Below are positions 19,185 through 27,648 of a DNA stretch of 64,000 nt, one piece after another (position 1 is the first letter of the stretch; each line of letters opens with the position of its first letter). Location: positions 16,065 to 80,064 of the forward strand of contig NZ_JYOA01000015.1 of NCBI RefSeq assembly GCF_000955805.1. Reading direction: 5' to 3'. Source of the DNA: Pseudomonas sp. 21. GTDB lineage: Bacteria > Pseudomonadota > Gammaproteobacteria > Pseudomonadales > Pseudomonadaceae. The notes below the pieces were generated by a model, which worked only from the letters and a program-made list of their open reading frames with translations, ran no database searches and was not told where the DNA came from. A program made the translations under genes and the position numbers.

Positions 19185-19967
19185 ATGCCCCGTTTCTGCG
19201 CCAACCTGTCCATGCTGTTCACCGAGGTGGACTTCCTCGATCGCTTCGAAGCCGCCGCACGCGCCGGTTTCAGCGGCGTCGAGTACCTTTTCCCGTATGA
19301 CGTCGAGGCCGAGGTGATCAAGGCCCGCCTGGACGCCAACCAGCTCGAGCAAGTGCTGTTCAACCTGCCCGCCGGCGACTGGTCGAAAGGCGAGCGCGGC
19401 ATCGCCTGCCACCCGGACCGCGTCGAGGAATTCCGCGCCGGTGTCGACAAGGCCATCGCCTACGCCAAGGTCCTGGGCAACACCCAGGTCAACTGCCTGG
19501 CCGGCATCCGTCCGCAGGGCCATGACTGCGCGACCATCGAGAACACCTTCCTGAACAACCTGGAGTACGCGGCCGGCAAGCTCGAAGCCGCGGGCATCAA
19601 GCTGGTCATGGAAATGATCAACACCATCGACATTCCCGGCTTCTACCTGCAGACCACCCAGCAGGCCCAGGACATCCGCGAGAAGGTCGGCAGCGCCAAC
19701 CTGTTCCTGCAGTACGACATCTACCACATGCAGATCATGGAAGGTGACCTGGCGCGGACCATCGAGAAGAACCTCGCCTCGATCAACCACGTGCAGCTGG
19801 CCGATAACCCCGGCCGCCACGAACCAGGCACCGGCGAGATCAACTACCGCTTCCTGTTCGACCACCTGGACCGCATCGGTTACCGCGGCTGGGTCGGCTG
19901 CGAATACAAGCCCAAGACCACCACCGAAGCCGGCCTCGGCTGGCTGAAGAGCCACAACGTCATCTGA
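19185..19967 (+). CDS. hyi: Hydroxypyruvate isomerase
   Basis: 260 residues from ATG 19185, preceded by AGGAGTG. AP-endonuclease-2-like TIM barrel of the Hyi family: MPRFCANLSMLFTEVDFLDRF, then LVMEMINTIDIPGFYL, QYDIYHMQIMEGDL and GWVGCEYKP. Catalytic glutamates are expected in VMEMIN and GCEYKP. It interconverts hydroxypyruvate and tartronate semialdehyde, the equilibrium partner of the Gcl product. 132 nt separate it from gcl; the gap shows a weak GGGGAGG-type repeat but no obvious terminator. Confidence 0.95.
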   Translation: MPRFCANLSMLFTEVDFLDRFEAAARAGFSGVEYLFPYDVEAEVIKARLDANQLEQVLFNLPAGDWSKGERGIACHPDRVEEFRAGVDKAIAYAKVLGNTQVNCLAGIRPQGHDCATIENTFLNNLEYAAGKLEAAGIKLVMEMINTIDIPGFYLQTTQQAQDIREKVGSANLFLQYDIYHMQIMEGDLARTIEKNLASINHVQLADNPGRHEPGTGEINYRFLFDHLDRIGYRGWVGCEYKPKTTTEAGLGWLKSHNVI

Positions 19968-20036
19968 TTCGCCGGCCGGCGCGGTGGGTACGCACCGCGC
20001 CAGCCAGCCTAACAAGAACAACCAGGAGAGTTCCTC

Positions 20037-20927
20037 ATGGCCAAAATCGGATTCATCGGCACCGGCATCATGGGCCTGCCCATGGCACTGAACCTGCAGA
20101 AAGCGGGTCACCAGATCTTCGTTTCCACCCACCACGATGCCGCTCCGGCCGAGCTGGCCAGCGGCGGCGCCGTCGCCCTGGCCAACCCGAAGGAAGTCGC
20201 CCAGGAAGCCGAGTTCATCATCGTGATGGTCCCGGACACCCCGCAGGTCGAAGACGTGCTGTTCCGCAAGGACGGCATCGCCGAGGGCGTGGGCCCGAAC
20301 AAGGTGGTGATCGACATGAGCTCGATCTCCCCCACTGCCACCAAGACCTTCGCCGAGAAGATCAAGGCCACCGGCGCACAGTACCTGGACGCCCCGGTTT
20401 CCGGCGGTGAAGTCGGCGCCAAGGCCGCTTCGCTGAGCATCATGGTCGGCGGCTGCCCGAACACCTTCGAACGCGCCCTGCCGCTGTTCCAGGCCATGGG
20501 CAAGAACATCACCCGCGTCGGCGGCAATGGCGATGGCCAGACCGCCAAGGTGGCCAACCAGATCATCGTCGCCCTGAACATCCAGGCCGTCGCCGAAGCC
20601 CTGCTGTTCGCCGCCAAGAATGGCGCGGACCCGGCCAAGGTGCGTGAAGCGCTGATGGGTGGCTTCGCCTCCTCGCGCATCCTCGAAGTGCACGGCGACC
20701 GCATGGTCAAGGGCACCTTCGATCCGGGCTTCCGCATCAGCCTGCACCAGAAGGACCTCAACCTGGCCCTGGCCGGCGCACGCGAACTGGGCCTGAACCT
20801 GCCCAACACCGCCAACGCCCAGCAAGTGTTCAGCACCTGCGCGGCCATCGGCGGCAGCAACTGGGACCACTCCGGCCTGATCAAGGGCCTGGAGCACATG
20901 GCCAACTTCTCCATCCGCAAGGACTGA
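20037..20927 (+). CDS. glxR: 2-hydroxy-3-oxopropionate (tartronate semialdehyde) reductase
   Basis: 296 residues, AGGAGAG before the ATG. Rossmann NAD(P) motif IGFIGTGIMGLPMALNLQKAG at the N-terminus, the beta-hydroxyacid dehydrogenase substrate motif DAPVSGGEVGAKAASLSIMVGG near residue 120, and the catalytic Lys in GDGQTAKVANQIIV. Reduces tartronate semialdehyde to D-glycerate. Third in the operon, 69 nt after hyi. It could also be called garR; the operon position favours glxR. Confidence 0.96.
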   Translation: MAKIGFIGTGIMGLPMALNLQKAGHQIFVSTHHDAAPAELASGGAVALANPKEVAQEAEFIIVMVPDTPQVEDVLFRKDGIAEGVGPNKVVIDMSSISPTATKTFAEKIKATGAQYLDAPVSGGEVGAKAASLSIMVGGCPNTFERALPLFQAMGKNITRVGGNGDGQTAKVANQIIVALNIQAVAEALLFAAKNGADPAKVREALMGGFASSRILEVHGDRMVKGTFDPGFRISLHQKDLNLALAGARELGLNLPNTANAQQVFSTCAAIGGSNWDHSGLIKGLEHMANFSIRKD

Positions 20928-21062
20928 AGAAGCGCCAGCCAGAGCAAGGTGACGGGCGAGGTTATGGGAGTGGCGTCGCCCGCCATGCTGCAAAGCGACT
21001 CGAACACCCGGCCGGTGGGAATCACGGCCTTGCCGGCCGGGGCGTTCGAATCCATCGCTGAG

Positions 21063-21080
21063 TCTCCTTTGCCAAGGAGA
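21063..21080. repeat. Inverted repeat carrying a ribosome-binding site on each strand
   Basis: TCTCCTT-TGCC-AAGGAGA. On the plus strand AAGGAGA lies 7 nt before an ATG at 21088, in frame with ttuD. On the minus strand it lies 7 nt before an ATG at 21055. Confidence 0.7.
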
Positions 21081-21123
21081 TTGAGCCATGGATACACCAC
21101 AACAAGAATCACGGGAGCCTGTC

Positions 21124-22395
21124 ATGAGCCTGGACCCACGCGCCTTCCTGCGCGAGCTGTTCGACACCGCCATTGCCGCCGCGCACCCGGCCCAGGTACT
21201 GGCGCAGCACCTGCCCACCGATAAAGGTGGCCGCACCATCGTCATCGGCGCCGGCAAGGCCGCCGGAGCCATGGCCGAAGTCGCCGAGAAGCACTGGAAT
21301 GGTGACGTCCAGGGGCTCGTGGTCGCGCCTTACGGCTACGGAGCGCAGTGCCGCAGCATCGAAGTGGTGGAAGCCTCGCACCCAGTGCCGGACGACGCTG
21401 GCGAGCGCGTTGCCCGTCGCGTACTGGAACTGATCAGCGGCCTGTCCGAAAACGACCGGGTGATCTTCCTGCTCTCCGGCGGCGGCTCTGCCCTGCTCGC
21501 CCTGCCGGCCGAAGGTATCAGCCTCGATGACAAGCGCAGCGTGAACAAGGCGCTGCTGAAATCCGGCGCCGCCATCAGCGAAATGAACTGCGTGCGCAAG
21601 CACCTCTCCGCCATCAAGGGCGGTCGCCTGGCCCGCGCCTGCTGGCCGGCCAGCGTGTACACCTACGCGATTTCCGACGTGCCCGGCGACGAGGCCACGG
21701 TGATCGCCTCGGGCCCCACCGTGGGCGACCCGACCACCTCGGCCGACGCGCTGGCGATCCTCAAGCGCTACGCCATCGAAGTCCCGGCGAACGTGCGCGC
21801 CTGGCTGGAAGACCCGCGCTCGGAAACGGTAAAGCCCGGTGACGAATGCCTGTCGCGCAGCCACTTCAAGCTGATCGCCACGCCCCAGCATGCCATCGAC
21901 GCGGTGGCGGCCAAGGCTGAAGCCGCCGGCATCCCGACACTGATCCTGGGCGACCTGGAAGGCGAGTCCCGCGAGGTGGCCAAGGTCCACGCCGGCATCG
22001 CCCGGCAGGTCCGCAAGCATGGCCAGCCGCTGAAGGCGCCGTGCCTGATCCTCTCCGGTGGCGAGACCACCGTGACCGTGCGCGGCAATGGCCGCGGCGG
22101 ACGCAATGCCGAGTTTCTCCTCAGCCTCACCGCCGACCTGAAAGGTGAACCGAACATCTGGGCCCTGGCGGGGGACACCGACGGCATCGACGGCATGGAA
22201 AGCAACGCCGGTGCCCTGATGAGCCCCTGCAGCTACAGCCGCGCCCTCAAGGCCGGCCTGAACCCGCTGCACGAGCTCGACAACAACAACGGCTACGGCT
22301 TCTTCGCCGAACTGGGCGATTTGGTAGTCACCAAGCCGACTCGCACCAACGTCAACGACTTCCGCGCCATCCTGGTCCTCGAGAACGACAAATGA
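21124..22395 (+). CDS. ttuD: Glycerate 2-kinase (TtuD/GckA, MOFRL family)
   Basis: 423 residues from ATG 21124 (GGGAG 6 nt upstream). A 12-residue longer form from ATG 21088 has an even better AAGGAGA but family proteins begin near MSLDPRAFL. An N-terminal DUF4147 domain (RTIVIGAGKAAGAMAEVAEKH, FLLSGGGSALLALP) is followed by a C-terminal MOFRL domain (GRGGRNAEFLLSLT, LAGDTDGIDGMESNAGA). Often mis-annotated as hydroxypyruvate reductase. It phosphorylates glycerate to 2-phosphoglycerate, which the overlapping pyruvate kinase then leads towards pyruvate via enolase. Confidence 0.93.
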   Translation: MSLDPRAFLRELFDTAIAAAHPAQVLAQHLPTDKGGRTIVIGAGKAAGAMAEVAEKHWNGDVQGLVVAPYGYGAQCRSIEVVEASHPVPDDAGERVARRVLELISGLSENDRVIFLLSGGGSALLALPAEGISLDDKRSVNKALLKSGAAISEMNCVRKHLSAIKGGRLARACWPASVYTYAISDVPGDEATVIASGPTVGDPTTSADALAILKRYAIEVPANVRAWLEDPRSETVKPGDECLSRSHFKLIATPQHAIDAVAAKAEAAGIPTLILGDLEGESREVAKVHAGIARQVRKHGQPLKAPCLILSGGETTVTVRGNGRGGRNAEFLLSLTADLKGEPNIWALAGDTDGIDGMESNAGALMSPCSYSRALKAGLNPLHELDNNNGYGFFAELGDLVVTKPTRTNVNDFRAILVLENDK

Positions 22396-23822
22396 CTCCT
22401 GACAAGAAAGTAAAAATCCTCGCGACCCTGGGCCCAGCGATCAAAAGCCGCGACGACATCCGAGCCCTGGTGGAAGCCGGCGCCAATCTGTTCCGCCTGA
22501 ACTTCAGCCACGGCGAGTACAGCGACCACGCCCAGCGTTTCGCCTGGGTGCGCGAAGTGGAAGCCGAACTGAACTACCCCATCGGCATCCTCATGGACCT
22601 GCAAGGGCCGAAGCTGCGCGTGGGCCGTTTCGCCGAGGGCGCAGTCCAGCTGGAGAAGGGCCAGACCTTCACCCTCGACCTCAACGACGCACCGGGCGAT
22701 GCCCAGCGCGTCATGCTGCCCCACCCGGAAATCATCCAGGCGCTGGAACCGGGCATGAGCCTGCTGCTCGACGACGGCAAGATTCGCCTGCAGGTGCTCA
22801 ATGCCCACAGCGATGCCATCGAGACCCGCGTGATGAACAGCGGCGAGCTGTCCGACCGCAAGGGCGTCAACGTCCCCGAAGCCGTGCTCAAGCTCAGCCC
22901 GCTGACCGCCAAGGACCGCCGCGACCTTACGTTCGGCCTGGAGCTGGGCGTGGACTGGGTGGCGCTGTCCTTCGTGCAGCGTCCCGAAGACATCGAGGAA
23001 GCCCGCGCGCTGATCGGCGACAAGGCCTTCCTCATGGCCAAGATCGAGAAGCCTTCGGCGGTGCAGTCCATCGAAGCCATCGCCCGCCTGTCCGACGCGA
23101 TCATGGTCGCCCGTGGCGACCTGGGCGTGGAGATGCCGGCTGAAAGCGTGCCGGGCATCCAGAAGCGCATCATCCAGGTCTGCCGCCAGCTCGGCCGCCC
23201 GGTGGTGGTGGCGACGCAGATGCTCGAATCCATGCGTTTCTCCCCGGCGCCAACCCGCGCCGAAGTGACCGACGTGGCCAACGCCGTGAGCGAAGGTGCC
23301 GACTGCGTGATGCTCAGCGCCGAGAGCGCCTCGGGCCAGTACCCGCGTGAAGCGGTGGAGATGATGGCGAAGATCATCCGCCAGGTCGAAGCCGAGCCGG
23401 ATTACCAGGCGACGCTGGAGATCAACCGCCCGGAGCCGGACGCCACCGTGTCCGACGCCATCAGCTGCGCGATCCGCCGGATCAGCCGCATCCTGCCGGT
23501 GGCCGTGCTGGTGAACTACACCGAGTCCGGCGCCTCGACCCTGCGCGCCTCCCGCGAGCGGCCCAAGGCACCGATCCTCAGCCTGACGCCGCAACTCAAA
23601 TCCGCCCGCCGCCTGACCGTGGCCTGGGGCGTCCATTCGGTGGTCAACGCGCAACTCGCCCACGTCGACGAGATCTGCTCCACCGCCCTGGACATCGCCC
23701 TGGCCCAGCGCATGGCGCGCCGTGGCGACACCGTGGTGATCACCGCCGGCGTGCCCTTCGGCCAGCCGGGCAGCACCAACATGCTGCGGATCGAGACGGT
23801 GGCGCCGGCGCTGGAAGTTTGA
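22392..23822 (+). CDS. pykF: Pyruvate kinase
   Basis: 476 residues; ATG overlaps the ttuD stop (ATGA), so translation is coupled. N-terminal substrate loop (KILATLGPAIKSRDDIRALVEAGANLFRLNFSHG), active-site Lys in FLMAKIEKPSAV, metal ligand Glu there, and MVARGDLGVEMP. The C-terminal regulatory domain is complete. Converts PEP and ADP to pyruvate and ATP. This copy belongs to the glyoxylate operon; another pyruvate kinase probably exists elsewhere in the genome. Confidence 0.96.
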   Translation: MTPDKKVKILATLGPAIKSRDDIRALVEAGANLFRLNFSHGEYSDHAQRFAWVREVEAELNYPIGILMDLQGPKLRVGRFAEGAVQLEKGQTFTLDLNDAPGDAQRVMLPHPEIIQALEPGMSLLLDDGKIRLQVLNAHSDAIETRVMNSGELSDRKGVNVPEAVLKLSPLTAKDRRDLTFGLELGVDWVALSFVQRPEDIEEARALIGDKAFLMAKIEKPSAVQSIEAIARLSDAIMVARGDLGVEMPAESVPGIQKRIIQVCRQLGRPVVVATQMLESMRFSPAPTRAEVTDVANAVSEGADCVMLSAESASGQYPREAVEMMAKIIRQVEAEPDYQATLEINRPEPDATVSDAISCAIRRISRILPVAVLVNYTESGASTLRASRERPKAPILSLTPQLKSARRLTVAWGVHSVVNAQLAHVDEICSTALDIALAQRMARRGDTVVITAGVPFGQPGSTNMLRIETVAPALEV

Positions 23823-23837
23823 TGCAAGCCTGAGAGT

Positions 23838-23960
23838 CCCTCTCCCCAACCCTCTCCCTGAAGGGAGAGGGGGCAGTTCGGCGCCGCCAGTGACTCCGGT
23901 GTTCCGCCTTCTGCCGCTCAAGCCCCCTCTCCCGCTTGCGGGAGAGGGCTGGGGAGAGGG
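23838..23960. repeat. Inverted pair of CCCTCTCCC / GGGAGAGGG repeats
   Basis: 23838-23873 (CCCTCTCCCCAACCCTCTCC... then GAAGGGAGAGGGG) and 23925-23960 (the same element inverted). Each forms its own hairpin and the two can pair with each other. A third copy is at 60458-60493. Non-coding interspersed repeat that also appears in other Pseudomonas and Xanthomonas genomes, from memory. Confidence 0.85.
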
Positions 23961-24011
23961 CAACCGAGTTCAGGAGCCACGCCAACGCGCGTGCCTCCGC
24001 ACCGAGTCACT

Positions 24012-24064
24012 CCCGGACGGACGGGGCCGGGAATACGGGGCCGCGTCCCCGTCCGTCCGGGTTT
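24012..24064 (+). terminator. Long stem-loop downstream of pyk
   Basis: Perfect 15-bp stem CCCGGACGGACGGGG (24012-24026) with CCCCGTCCGTCCGGG (24047-24061) followed by TTTG. It is 190 nt after the pyk stop, beyond the repeat pair; probably terminates the gcl operon though the T-run is short. Confidence 0.6.
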
Positions 24065-24165
24065 GACCTTGCTACTGAGTGCTTCAGCAGCAGAAACATG
24101 AACACCGAATGCTTGTCGGTCCATGGCCCCCACGCAGCAACTCCCAATGCTGGCCATGGAACTTT

Positions 24166-24208
24166 GAGGCTGTTGGCGGCGATCCCGCCGGCAGCCTCTT
24201 TTCTTTTT
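24166..24208 (+). terminator. Strong intrinsic terminator without an assigned gene
   Basis: GAGGCTG-TTGGCGG-CGATC-CCGCCGG-CAGCCTC followed by TTTCTTTTT: about 14 bp of stem including two G-T pairs, and a good T-tract. It lies 343 nt after pyk, beyond the earlier stem-loop, and 128 nt before the urea transporter start. It is either a second pyk terminator or the end of a leader/small RNA. No aptamer family was recognised. Confidence 0.75.
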
Positions 24209-24335
24209 CCAACCCCGTGGCGCGGCCCCGTATGGCGGCGTCACAGAATGCTCACGCACTGCTCGTCGATGGGGCCACGATGCCCCACACCTACCGAAGC
24301 GCTGCGGAGCCCCATTTAACCTGCCCTGTACCCCC

Positions 24336-25253
24336 ATGCACCTGAATCCCCAATCCTGGAAACATCAGCTCCGCACCCGGCTGATCGGCTTCGGCCAGAT
24401 CTACCTGCAGGCTGACGCACGCTTCGGCCTGATCCTGCTGCTGACCATCGCCTGGTCCGCGCCGCACCTGCTGCCCGGCGCCTTGCTGGGCGCCCTGCTC
24501 GGCCCGCTCACCGCGCGCTTCGTGCGCGAGCCGCAAGCGGACATCGACGCCGGCCTGCACGACTACAACCCGATCCTCATCGGCCTGCTGCTGCCCTTCC
24601 TGTTCCAGTGGTCGCTGGGGCTGGTGATGCTGACCATCGCCGCCATCCTCACCAGCGTCGCCGTGCAGGCCGTGCTGCTGCGGCAGTCGCGCCGGCGCTT
24701 CGGCGTGCCGGCCTATACCTCGGCCTTCGTGCTGCTGGGCTGGGTGTCCAGCGCGCTGGGCAAGGCCATCGGCCTGGCGCCGGCGGCCGGTGCCGCCTGC
24801 CTGTCGTGTGGTGCGGTGAGCCCACTGCTGGATTCCTCCGCACTGGGCTTCGGCGAAGTGATCTTCCTCGGCGAACCACTGGCCGGCCTGACCATCGCCC
24901 TCGGCCTGTTGCTGGCGGATCGCCGCGCCGCCTTCTGGGCACTGGCCGGCGCCGTCGGCGCACTGGCCGTGGCGCCGCTGTTCGAGCTGCCGCCCGCCTC
25001 AGCGCAGGCCGGCCTGCTCGGCCTGAACGGCGCGCTGGCCGGTATCGCCCTGTCGCTGCGCTTTCGCAGCCCCCTGGCACCACTGTGCGGCATCCTCCTG
25101 GCGGTGCTGCTGCAACCGGCTTTCGCCCTCGTCGGCCTGCCCGCGTTCACTGCACCCTTCATTCTCGCCTGCTGGCTGGTGATCCTCGGCCAGCGCGCGC
25201 TGGAAGCGCTGCTGCACGATCCGCAAAGGGAAAACAGCGGCCCGCGTGTATAG
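24336..25253 (+). CDS. Urea transporter (UT family)
   Basis: 305 residues, largely hydrophobic with about ten membrane segments. The motif GLHDYNPILIGLLLPF (residues ~73-88) and the C-terminal LPAFTAPFILACW match the UT signature (LPxxTxPF); the first-half copy is weaker (VPAYTSAFVLLGW). Forms a channel for urea in the inner membrane. No Shine-Dalgarno is visible before this ATG, and no alternative start exists. It is followed 33 nt later by the DapF-like gene, so the two are probably co-transcribed. No urease or urea-carboxylase genes are in the window. Confidence 0.88.
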   Translation: MHLNPQSWKHQLRTRLIGFGQIYLQADARFGLILLLTIAWSAPHLLPGALLGALLGPLTARFVREPQADIDAGLHDYNPILIGLLLPFLFQWSLGLVMLTIAAILTSVAVQAVLLRQSRRRFGVPAYTSAFVLLGWVSSALGKAIGLAPAAGAACLSCGAVSPLLDSSALGFGEVIFLGEPLAGLTIALGLLLADRRAAFWALAGAVGALAVAPLFELPPASAQAGLLGLNGALAGIALSLRFRSPLAPLCGILLAVLLQPAFALVGLPAFTAPFILACWLVILGQRALEALLHDPQRENSGPRV

Positions 25254-25286
25254 TCGGGGGCCCTCTTCCGGCGACGGATCGCACCG

Positions 25287-26123
25287 ATGAACTTCGTGAA
25301 ATACCAGGCCCTGGGCAACGACTACCTCGTCTATGCCGGTGACGCACCGTTCGCCCTGACCTCCGAGCAAATCGGCCGCGTCTGCGACCGCCACCACGGC
25401 ATCGGTTCCGACGGCATCCTGGTGGCGAACCACACGGATGCCGCCTTCGGTCTGCGCATCCTCAACCCCGACGGCTCCGAGGCGGAGAAGAGCGGCAACG
25501 GCCTGCGCATCTTCTCCCGCTACCTGTGGGATTGCGGGCTGGTCGCCGGGCAGCCGTTCGACATCGTCACCGCCGGCGGTACCGTCACCAGCCAGGTGTT
25601 CGACGAGGGCCGCAGCGTGGAGGTGTCCATGGGCCGCGCCGAGTTCGCCTGCGCGAAGATTCCGCTGCTGATCGACGCACCCGAGGCGCTGAACCATGCG
25701 CTGGAAGTCGACGGCGAATCGCTGAAGATCAACGCCGTTTCCATGGGCAATCCGCACTGCGTGGTTTTCGTCGAGCAGACCAGCCGCGAGCTGGCCTGCC
25801 GCCTCGGTCCGCTGCTGGAAAATCACCCGCTGTTCCCCCGCCGTACCAACGTGCAGTTCGTCCAGTGGCTGTCCCGCGATGCGCTGCGCGTCGAGATCTG
25901 GGAGCGCGGTGCCGGCTACACGCTGTCCTCGGGCACCAGCAGCTGCGCCGCCGCTTCAGTGGCGCGCCGGCTGGGCCTGTGTGACGAGCAGATTGACCTG
26001 CGACTCGCCGGCGGCCTACTGAAAATCCGCGTCGAAGACGACTTCCAGGTGACCATGCGCGGCGCCGTGCAGCGGGTCGCCGGCCTCGACCTGGACCCGG
26101 AAGCCTTCGCCGACCTCGGCTGA
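25287..26123 (+). CDS. Diaminopimelate epimerase-like protein with both catalytic Cys replaced by Ser
   Basis: 278 residues with the full DapF fold: FVKYQALGNDYLVY, HHGIGSDGIL, NPDGSEAEKSGNG, MGNPHCVVFV, then ERGAGYTLSSGTSSCAAA. True DapF has Cys in the (C)GNG motif and in the A(C)GTG motif; here residues 69 and 215 are Ser. The neighbouring, non-catalytic Cys (220) and the substrate-binding Asn and Glu-Arg are kept. It is therefore unlikely to be the housekeeping epimerase. Linked to a urea transporter and SstT. It may have altered racemase/epimerase, lyase or binding function; nothing in the sequence decides which. Confidence 0.85.
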   Translation: MNFVKYQALGNDYLVYAGDAPFALTSEQIGRVCDRHHGIGSDGILVANHTDAAFGLRILNPDGSEAEKSGNGLRIFSRYLWDCGLVAGQPFDIVTAGGTVTSQVFDEGRSVEVSMGRAEFACAKIPLLIDAPEALNHALEVDGESLKINAVSMGNPHCVVFVEQTSRELACRLGPLLENHPLFPRRTNVQFVQWLSRDALRVEIWERGAGYTLSSGTSSCAAASVARRLGLCDEQIDLRLAGGLLKIRVEDDFQVTMRGAVQRVAGLDLDPEAFADLG

Positions 26124-26327
26124 TTCCTCGGTTATTCTCGGCGCGACCGGCATGGATCAATGCCGGTCCGTACGCGGCCGTCCAGACTGCGACCTGACAC
26201 CTGCCGAAGCAAACCTGACCGATCAATCGACGGGTAACCGCGCATTTCCCGGCATCAGACGGCATAATCCGCGCCCTTTCGCGCCCGGCCCGCCGGGGCG
26301 ATCCCACTTCCTGCAGCGAAAGATGTC

Positions 26328-27572
26328 ATGACGCTTCCAACTCCCACCCTCCTGCAGCGGCTCAAACGCACCAGCCTGGTCCTGCGGATCTTCATCGGCA
26401 TGCTCTGCGGCATCGCCCTCGCCGTGCTCTGGCCGCAAGGCGCGGCGGCGGTCGGCCTGCTCGGCAAGCTGTTCATCTCCGCCCTGAAGGCCGTGGCGCC
26501 AGTGCTCGTGCTGGTGCTGGTGATGGCCTCCATCGCCAACCACAAGCAGGGCCAGCGCACCCACATCCGGCCGATCCTGCTGCTCTACCTGCTCGGCACT
26601 TTCTCGGCCGCCCTGGTCGCGGTGATCGCCAGCTTCACCTTCCCTTCCACCCTGGTATTGAGCGCACCGACCAGCGAGCTGGCGCCGCCCGGCGGTATCG
26701 GCGAAGTCATGCGCTCGTTGCTGTTCAGCGTCACCACCAACCCGGTGAAGGCACTGCTGGAGGCGGACTTCATCGCCATCCTGGCCTGGGCCATCGGCCT
26801 GGGGATTGCCCTGCGCCACGCCCGCCAGACCACCCGCGACCTGCTCGATGACATGGCCAACGGCGTGACCCTGATCGTCCGCGTGGTCATCGCCTTCGCC
26901 CCGCTGGGCATCTTCGGCCTGGTGGCCGGCACCATTGCCGAATCCGGCTTCGATGCGCTGATCGGCTACCTGCACCTGCTGGCCGTGCTGCTGGGCTGCA
27001 TGCTGTTCGTGGCGCTGGTGGTGAACCCGCTGATCGTCTTCGCCAAGATCCGTCGCAACCCGTACCCGCTGGTCCTGCTGTGCCTGCGCGAGAGCGGCAT
27101 CACCGCCTTCTTCACCCGCAGCTCGGCGGCCAATATCCCGGTCAACCTGCAACTGTGCGAACGCCTGGGCCTGCACGAGGACACCTACTCGGTGTCGATC
27201 CCGCTGGGCGCGACCATCAACATGGCCGGCGCCGCCATCACCATCAGCGTGCTGACCCTGGCGGCGGTGCACACCCTGGGGATAGCCGTGGACCTGCCCA
27301 CTGCCATCCTGCTCAGCGTGGTCGCCTCGATCTGCGCCTGCGGCGCTTCCGGCGTGGCCGGCGGCTCGCTGCTGCTGATCCCGCTGGCCTGCGGCCTGTT
27401 CGGCATCTCCAGCGAAGTGGCGATGCAGGTGGTGGCGGTCGGCTTCATCATCGGCATCCTCCAGGACTCGGCCGAGACCGCGCTGAACTCCTCCACCGAC
27501 GTGCTGTTCACCGCTGCGGCGTGCATCGCCGAGGGCGACGTGGACGAGCAGCAGGCGACCGAGCGAGCCTGA
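26328..27572 (+). CDS. sstT: Serine/threonine:Na+ symporter SstT
   Basis: 414 residues, dicarboxylate/amino-acid:cation symporter family. Several transmembrane segments and two re-entrant loops, with the hallmark [14 protein letters not shown] and [17 protein letters not shown] near residues 265-310 and [25 protein letters not shown] near the C-terminus. Imports serine and threonine with Na+ across the inner membrane. 204 nt after the DapF-like gene, so may have its own promoter. Confidence 0.95.
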   Translation: MTLPTPTLLQRLKRTSLVLRIFIGMLCGIALAVLWPQGAAAVGLLGKLFISALKAVAPVLVLVLVMASIANHKQGQRTHIRPILLLYLLGTFSAALVAVIASFTFPSTLVLSAPTSELAPPGGIGEVMRSLLFSVTTNPVKALLEADFIAILAWAIGLGIALRHARQTTRDLLDDMANGVTLIVRVVIAFAPLGIFGLVAGTIAESGFDALIGYLHLLAVLLGCMLFVALVVNPLIVFAKIRRNPYPLVLLCLRESGITAFFTRSSAANIPVNLQLCERLGLHEDTYSVSIPLGATINMAGAAITISVLTLAAVHTLGIAVDLPTAILLSVVASICACGASGVAGGSLLLIPLACGLFGISSEVAMQVVAVGFIIGILQDSAETALNSSTDVLFTAAACIAEGDVDEQQATERA

Positions 27573-27648
27573 TCCTCCCGGCGGGGCGGCACCAGCCGCC
27601 CCGCCGCATATCGGCTAAGGTGACTGAACCCGTTCCGCGGATTCATCC

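Noticed and set aside
20935..21055. Remnant gene on the minus strand before glxR end
   Set aside because: The first ~35 codons after ATG 21055 look protein-like, but continue into an antisense shadow of glxR; kept only as part of a low-interest observation.
23838..23960. CRISPR-like pair of repeats
   Set aside because: The copies are inverted, internally palindromic and only two; no array, leader or cas gene is present. The REP doublets were rejected as CRISPR for the same reason.
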